A stretch of DNA of 28,021 nucleotides from Methylococcaceae bacterium (GTDB lineage Bacteria; Pseudomonadota; Gammaproteobacteria; Methylococcales; Methylomonadaceae): assembly GCA_947505055.1 (NCBI GenBank), contig CANNLO010000020.1, forward strand, positions 1 to 28,021, read 5' to 3'. Position numbers and translations under genes: made by a program. A model generated the notes under the pieces. The model did not search any database. It saw only the letters and a program-made list of their open reading frames with translations, and had not been told where the DNA came from. Below are positions 24,547 through 28,021 of the stretch, one piece after another; positions within the stretch are counted from its first letter, which is position 1, and each line of letters starts with the position of its first letter.

Positions 24547-24965
24547 ATTAAGCAAGATAAGCCAGACCATCTATCCGGTTTGATCTAAAAATTGGGACTG
24601 AACGCTTGGTTGGCTTAACCTCTTGAGTTATCGAAAATACGTGAGGCTAATTTTCGGCTATTTAAAGAGTGGCTTAAATTTAGGCAATCGTCCTTCATTG
24701 AATAAAAAATGCAATTTGAAGTTTTGTTCCCGTTAATTCGTTTTCCTGGATGCTGTCTTCGATGTTAAATATTTTATATACCGATATATCCGTCTAATTG
24801 ATCAGGTAGAGTCACAATTATCAATTTGTGATACCAAGAAAATTCAAAAAGCATCAACGTAAACAATAAATTATATTAATTTTTTTATGATTTAGATCTG
24901 AGATTCAGCTCGATATCTCTTTAAAAAATTTCATTAATATGGGCAAAAAACTGTTCCCAATATAA
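24547..24965. other. 419-nt gene-free region between hvfC and flavin reductase
   Basis: No convincing gene is seen on either strand. Two overlapping hairpins near 24615-24656 could end the hvf transcript: TTAACCTC/GAGGCTAA (24615-24622 with 24643-24650, one mismatch) and CGAAAAT/ATTTTCG (24632-24638 with 24650-24656, perfect). A TCACAA/TTGTGA dyad lies at 24812-24831. The rest is A/T-rich without recognisable structure. Confidence 0.4.
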
Positions 24966-25436
24966 TTATTTATATAAATGACTACTGCCATCCATATCAT
25001 CAGTCTGATTATAAATCAAAGGCAGCCCCTCATTAAGTTTTGCCGCTGTCAATACTTTGCAAACTGCGATTTTATGATCGCCTGCCTCAGTATAATGACT
25101 GACTTGGCAATCAAAATAAGCCAGGCTTTCTGCCAAAATAGGCGCACCCGTTATGCCTTTTTGCCATTTATAACCACTCATTTTATCCTTTCCTGAACTG
25201 CCAAAATGTTTGGCTATAGCATATTGATCCTGAGCCAAAACATTTACCGAACATATCCCACCGGTTTGCATCAATTGATAAGAAAAATGTCCGGGATTAA
25301 TACTGATCGCCAATAGAAATGGAGCGAAAGACACCGGCATGACCCAGGCAGCAGTAAAAGCATTTTGAAGTTTGCCATCACTGACGCCAATAACATAAAC
25401 ACCAAGACTGATTTGTTTAATCAAGGCTTCAGGCAT
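24966..25436 (-). CDS. flavin reductase-like, FMN-binding protein
   Basis: 156 residues from ATG 25434-25436. The fold is the split-barrel flavin reductase/flavoredoxin type: LGVYVIGV near the start, then NAFTAAWVMPVSFAPFLLAISINPGHFSYQLM and GICSVNVLA, where FMN-binding residues usually lie. An ATG at 25482-25484 would add 16 residues overlapping nadC, but the downstream ATG begins 1 nt after the nadC stop (TGA-T-ATG), a normal arrangement for termination-reinitiation, and the domain starts right after it. Members reduce free flavin or act as FMN-dependent oxidoreductases; the substrate here is unknown. Linkage to nadC suggests a link with NAD(P)H metabolism, as inference only. Confidence 0.8.
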   Translation of the reverse strand: MPEALIKQISLGVYVIGVSDGKLQNAFTAAWVMPVSFAPFLLAISINPGHFSYQLMQTGGICSVNVLAQDQYAIAKHFGSSGKDKMSGYKWQKGITGAPILAESLAYFDCQVSHYTEAGDHKIAVCKVLTAAKLNEGLPLIYNQTDDMDGSSHLYK

Positions 25437-25437
25437 A

Positions 25438-26268
25438 TCAATGCACCAGTTTAATGCGCATTGATAAGTCAACGGCTCTGACATTTTTGGTCAAGGCGCC
25501 AATGGAGATAAAATCAACACCGGTATTGGCAATTTCCCGGATATTGTTCAAATCAATATTGCCAGAGGCCTCAAGCTCTATTTTATTAGCATTAAACTTT
25601 ACCGCATCAACCATATCTTCAATACTAAAATTATCGAGCATAATACGGTCTGGACTGGCGGCAACCGCTTCCAGAAACTCATGCATGGATTCAACCTCTA
25701 CTTCTACAGGCACTGAAGATAATTCACGCGCAAGTTGAATTGCCCGAGCAATTGAGCCCGCCGAGATGATATGATTTTCTTTGATTAAAACACCATCATA
25801 CAAACCGATCCGATGGTTATAACAGCCGCCACAGGTTACCGCATACTTCTGGGCATTTCTTAAGCCAGGAATTGTTTTTCGGGTATCCAGCACCTTACAA
25901 CCCGTTCCAGAAACAGCATTGGCATAGTCTCTGGAAACAGTCGCAGTTGCCGACAAGGTCTGCAACAGATTTAGCGCAGTTCGCTCCCCGGTTAGCATTC
26001 CTCTGGCAGATCCACTAATCCTACATAAAACAGAATCTTTGCCGACTAGAGCGCCTTCAGACACTAACCAATCAATCTTTATTTTTTTATCCAAATGCTC
26101 AAATATTGCCTCAAACCAAGCCTGGCCGCAAAGCACCATGTCATCGCGTGTCGTGACTTCTGCTTCTGCAAACATCGTTTCAGGAACGATGCCTGCCGTT
26201 ATATCGCCAGAACCGACATCTTCTTCTAAAAAAATTTTTATCTCTAGCGTATTTAATTGTGCTCTCAT
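25438..26268 (-). CDS. nadC: nicotinate-nucleotide pyrophosphorylase (carboxylating)
   Basis: 276 residues. The enzyme converts quinolinate and PRPP to nicotinate mononucleotide, CO2 and PPi in de novo NAD synthesis. It has EEDVGSGDIT (15-24), ERTALNLLQ (95-103), LDTRKTIPGLR (127-137), GGCYNHRIGLYDGVLIKENH (147-166), VEVEVES (188-194) and IMLDNF (209-214), followed by SGNIDLNNI and GVDFISIGALTK, all family signatures for quinolinate and PRPP binding. The ATG overlaps the stop of the upstream DUF1631 gene (ATGA, 26265-26268), and the flavin reductase follows directly, so the three form one operon. Confidence 0.97.
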   Translation of the reverse strand: MRAQLNTLEIKIFLEEDVGSGDITAGIVPETMFAEAEVTTRDDMVLCGQAWFEAIFEHLDKKIKIDWLVSEGALVGKDSVLCRISGSARGMLTGERTALNLLQTLSATATVSRDYANAVSGTGCKVLDTRKTIPGLRNAQKYAVTCGGCYNHRIGLYDGVLIKENHIISAGSIARAIQLARELSSVPVEVEVESMHEFLEAVAASPDRIMLDNFSIEDMVDAVKFNANKIELEASGNIDLNNIREIANTGVDFISIGALTKNVRAVDLSMRIKLVH

Positions 26269-28021
26269 AAGCCTGCCAATTCTGATAGTACGCGCTCTGT
26301 GATCATTTTTTGATCACTCTTAATAATAACAGCCTGCCCCAATCGAAGCTTTTCTCCCAAATCGGAAGTTTTAATCTCAAGCAATTTTTCTCCATTTTTC
26401 CCAACAAAAACCCTATTGTCGCTTAAATCATCTTTCCAAATCAGTTTCCCCCATAATCTGCCAGATTCAAGATTGAACATAACCCAACTTTGCTCGGCAA
26501 TATTCTTTGCCAGTTCCGAACTTTCATCTGCTATCGAAAAATCATTTGTTTTCTCAGAAACCAGGTTAGGTTTACTGATGGGACATACTGTTTTCTTGGC
26601 CTCTTTTTTATCCATCAAAATAATATGCCATACAGCAAGATCTTTAAAAAACCGGGACTGGGCAGATTTTTCATACGAAATTAATTTCAGCCCTTTTCTC
26701 AATTCTAAAATCAATCCTGGCAATATTTTTAATATTTGTTTTCTTACCAGATCATCTGCAGGTGGTACCACACTTAGAATTAGCTCATCCATAACCTGTA
26801 CAGATTTTAACCATTGTTCTGGACGCTCATCTTTTGATTGATATGCAGCAAGCAAAACATCAAACCAGACATCACGTAGAAAATCGACGATCATGGTCGG
26901 CAAGGCTTTACCCCTCATACTGTTTTCAATAACATTTTCAATTATTTTTCTGAACTCCTCCAGAGATTGAAGGTTTTTCAACATTTCCCTGATGCTCTTT
27001 TCAATCTCTTGACTATGCAAATTCTGCTTATTGATATAACTGGAAAATACTTCCGCCTCTAAAAGCCAACTCGAAAAATCAGAGCCACTTTCCTTGATCA
27101 TTTTGTTAATCGAATATTCAATGCGCGCTAAAATTAATTGATCATCTTGTTCAACTACATTTAAAAATAATCCAGCTGAATATACATCGTCCAATAATTG
27201 CCTGACCGGATTTTTCTGATTTGTAAAAACACTATATCGCCCCAAAGAAACAGAAGCCATTGGTATCTCCAACTTTAACAGCGCTGTTTTTAAACTATAG
27301 TCCAAGCATTCATCTTGCTCTATTGCATTAAAAATTAGCGCAACCAAATCCAGTGTATCTTCATCTTGCTGATTCAGATTATTGGCTTTGTCACTAAAAC
27401 TGAGTTCCTTGAGTTTTTTAAGTACGCGCCATTTTAATGGCCATTTTTTTTCATATGGCTCACTTTCCTCTTCGAACTGCTGAAGAATTTGCAAGGCATT
27501 TTTTATTTCAAAGTGCTCATAAAACACATCAAGAGTGGCCGGCGTTAAATCATAGGCAGAAGGCGAGTGAGACAATCGCCATTGTCCCAATTTTTGCTGT
27601 AATAACTGAAACTCGTCACTCGATTTCTCTGCAGTCACCTGTATCAGTTCAATCTCTTCCTTAATCTCACCGACAATATAGTCCGATAAAGGACCTAGCT
27701 GCTTTGCCTTTGGAATATTTATGTCCCTGTCTTGCTTAATCTCAGTCTGCTCGCAGAGTTTAATCAACTCACGATAAATAAATCCAAGCTGCATAAAAAC
27801 ATTAGCTTCAAAGATTTTATACAGGGCAATTCGAGCTTCTGAATTTAGCTGTAAAGGCTTAATGACTTCAATAAGATTTTGAATCAACTTATCCGGAAAT
27901 AGCGGGATTTTACTGCGGACAATTGACTGGTTTGTTGAAGAAGTAGCAAGATACTTATTAAGGCTCGCTAATTCTTCATAAAACAAGTTTTGACACTGGC
28001 CAATAATCAATGCAATGTTCT
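26265..28021 (-). CDS. DUF1631 family protein, 5' end beyond the window
   Basis: At least 585 residues are visible; the frame stays open through the window edge, so the N-terminus is missing. The sequence is mostly alpha-helical and Leu/Glu/Lys-rich, with motifs like the DUF1631 family: LYKIFEANVFMQLGFIYRELIKLCEQ, SPSAYDLTPATLDVF, VALIFNAIEQDE and VSLGRYSVFTNQKNPVRQLLDDV. The C-terminus (WVMFNLESGRLWGKLIWKDDLSDNRVFVGKNGEKL) looks like a small beta-barrel resembling PilZ-type ends. Function is unknown; a c-di-GMP link through that end is speculation, as no PilZ RxxxR motif is clear. Its stop overlaps nadC. Confidence 0.75.
   Translation of the reverse strand, partial: NIALIIGQCQNLFYEELASLNKYLATSSTNQSIVRSKIPLFPDKLIQNLIEVIKPLQLNSEARIALYKIFEANVFMQLGFIYRELIKLCEQTEIKQDRDINIPKAKQLGPLSDYIVGEIKEEIELIQVTAEKSSDEFQLLQQKLGQWRLSHSPSAYDLTPATLDVFYEHFEIKNALQILQQFEEESEPYEKKWPLKWRVLKKLKELSFSDKANNLNQQDEDTLDLVALIFNAIEQDECLDYSLKTALLKLEIPMASVSLGRYSVFTNQKNPVRQLLDDVYSAGLFLNVVEQDDQLILARIEYSINKMIKESGSDFSSWLLEAEVFSSYINKQNLHSQEIEKSIREMLKNLQSLEEFRKIIENVIENSMRGKALPTMIVDFLRDVWFDVLLAAYQSKDERPEQWLKSVQVMDELILSVVPPADDLVRKQILKILPGLILELRKGLKLISYEKSAQSRFFKDLAVWHIILMDKKEAKKTVCPISKPNLVSEKTNDFSIADESSELAKNIAEQSWVMFNLESGRLWGKLIWKDDLSDNRVFVGKNGEKLLEIKTSDLGEKLRLGQAVIIKSDQKMITERVLSELAGL

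Noticed and set aside
24812..24831. CRP-like site TCACAA...TTGTGA
   Set aside because: The half-sites are in the opposite orientation to a CRP site (TGTGA-N6-TCACA).

Overview
The window is a bacterial chromosome segment, moderately AT-rich by eye, with gene content typical of Gammaproteobacteria: PhoB/PhoR, a ClpB of E. coli length, YciO, Nth with its four-cysteine Fe-S motif, RluB, and a ScpA/ScpB condensin pair. No gene fixes the genus. The copper-metallophore operon, RpfG-like c-di-GMP signalling and ScpAB-RluB linkage would suit a Methylococcales (methanotroph) relative, but that is inference. I saw no tRNA, rRNA, CRISPR array, complete insertion sequence or prophage.

Layout. 1-1150: mscL and a small Met/His-rich periplasmic protein on the minus strand, preceded by an (AGG)9 microsatellite. 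1300-3512: phoB-phoR behind a Pho-box-like site. 3679-6368: clpB as a single gene, with a sigma32-type promoter and a hairpin terminator. 6638-14916: a signalling block of CheR methyltransferase, REC-PAS-histidine kinase-REC hybrid, REC-HD-GYP c-di-GMP phosphodiesterase, and a 1215-residue membrane hybrid kinase with three receiver domains. 15074-18909: a compact operon yciO, M50 site-2 protease, scpA, scpB, rluB; scpB and rluB overlap in different frames. 18921-21233, minus strand: galE and ugd, both damaged (galE lacks its 5' end, ugd has a one-base frameshift in an A6 run). 21435-22067: nth. 22277-24546: an HvfABC-type RiPP operon with a Cys-rich secreted precursor, a DUF692/MNIO multinuclear iron enzyme and a DUF2063 partner. 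24966-28021, minus strand: flavin reductase, nadC and a DUF1631 gene cut by the window edge.

How the genes fit together. The signalling block probably links environmental sensing to c-di-GMP turnover: the kinases phosphorylate receiver domains and the HD-GYP protein hydrolyses c-di-GMP. ScpA and ScpB act with Smc in chromosome compaction. The hvf operon is the most distinctive accessory element. HvfB and HvfC would convert Cys in the repeated EGAC(G) motifs into copper-binding groups, which would matter especially if the host uses copper methane monooxygenase. The broken galE-ugd pair suggests a decayed UDP-sugar locus, or sequence errors that should be checked.
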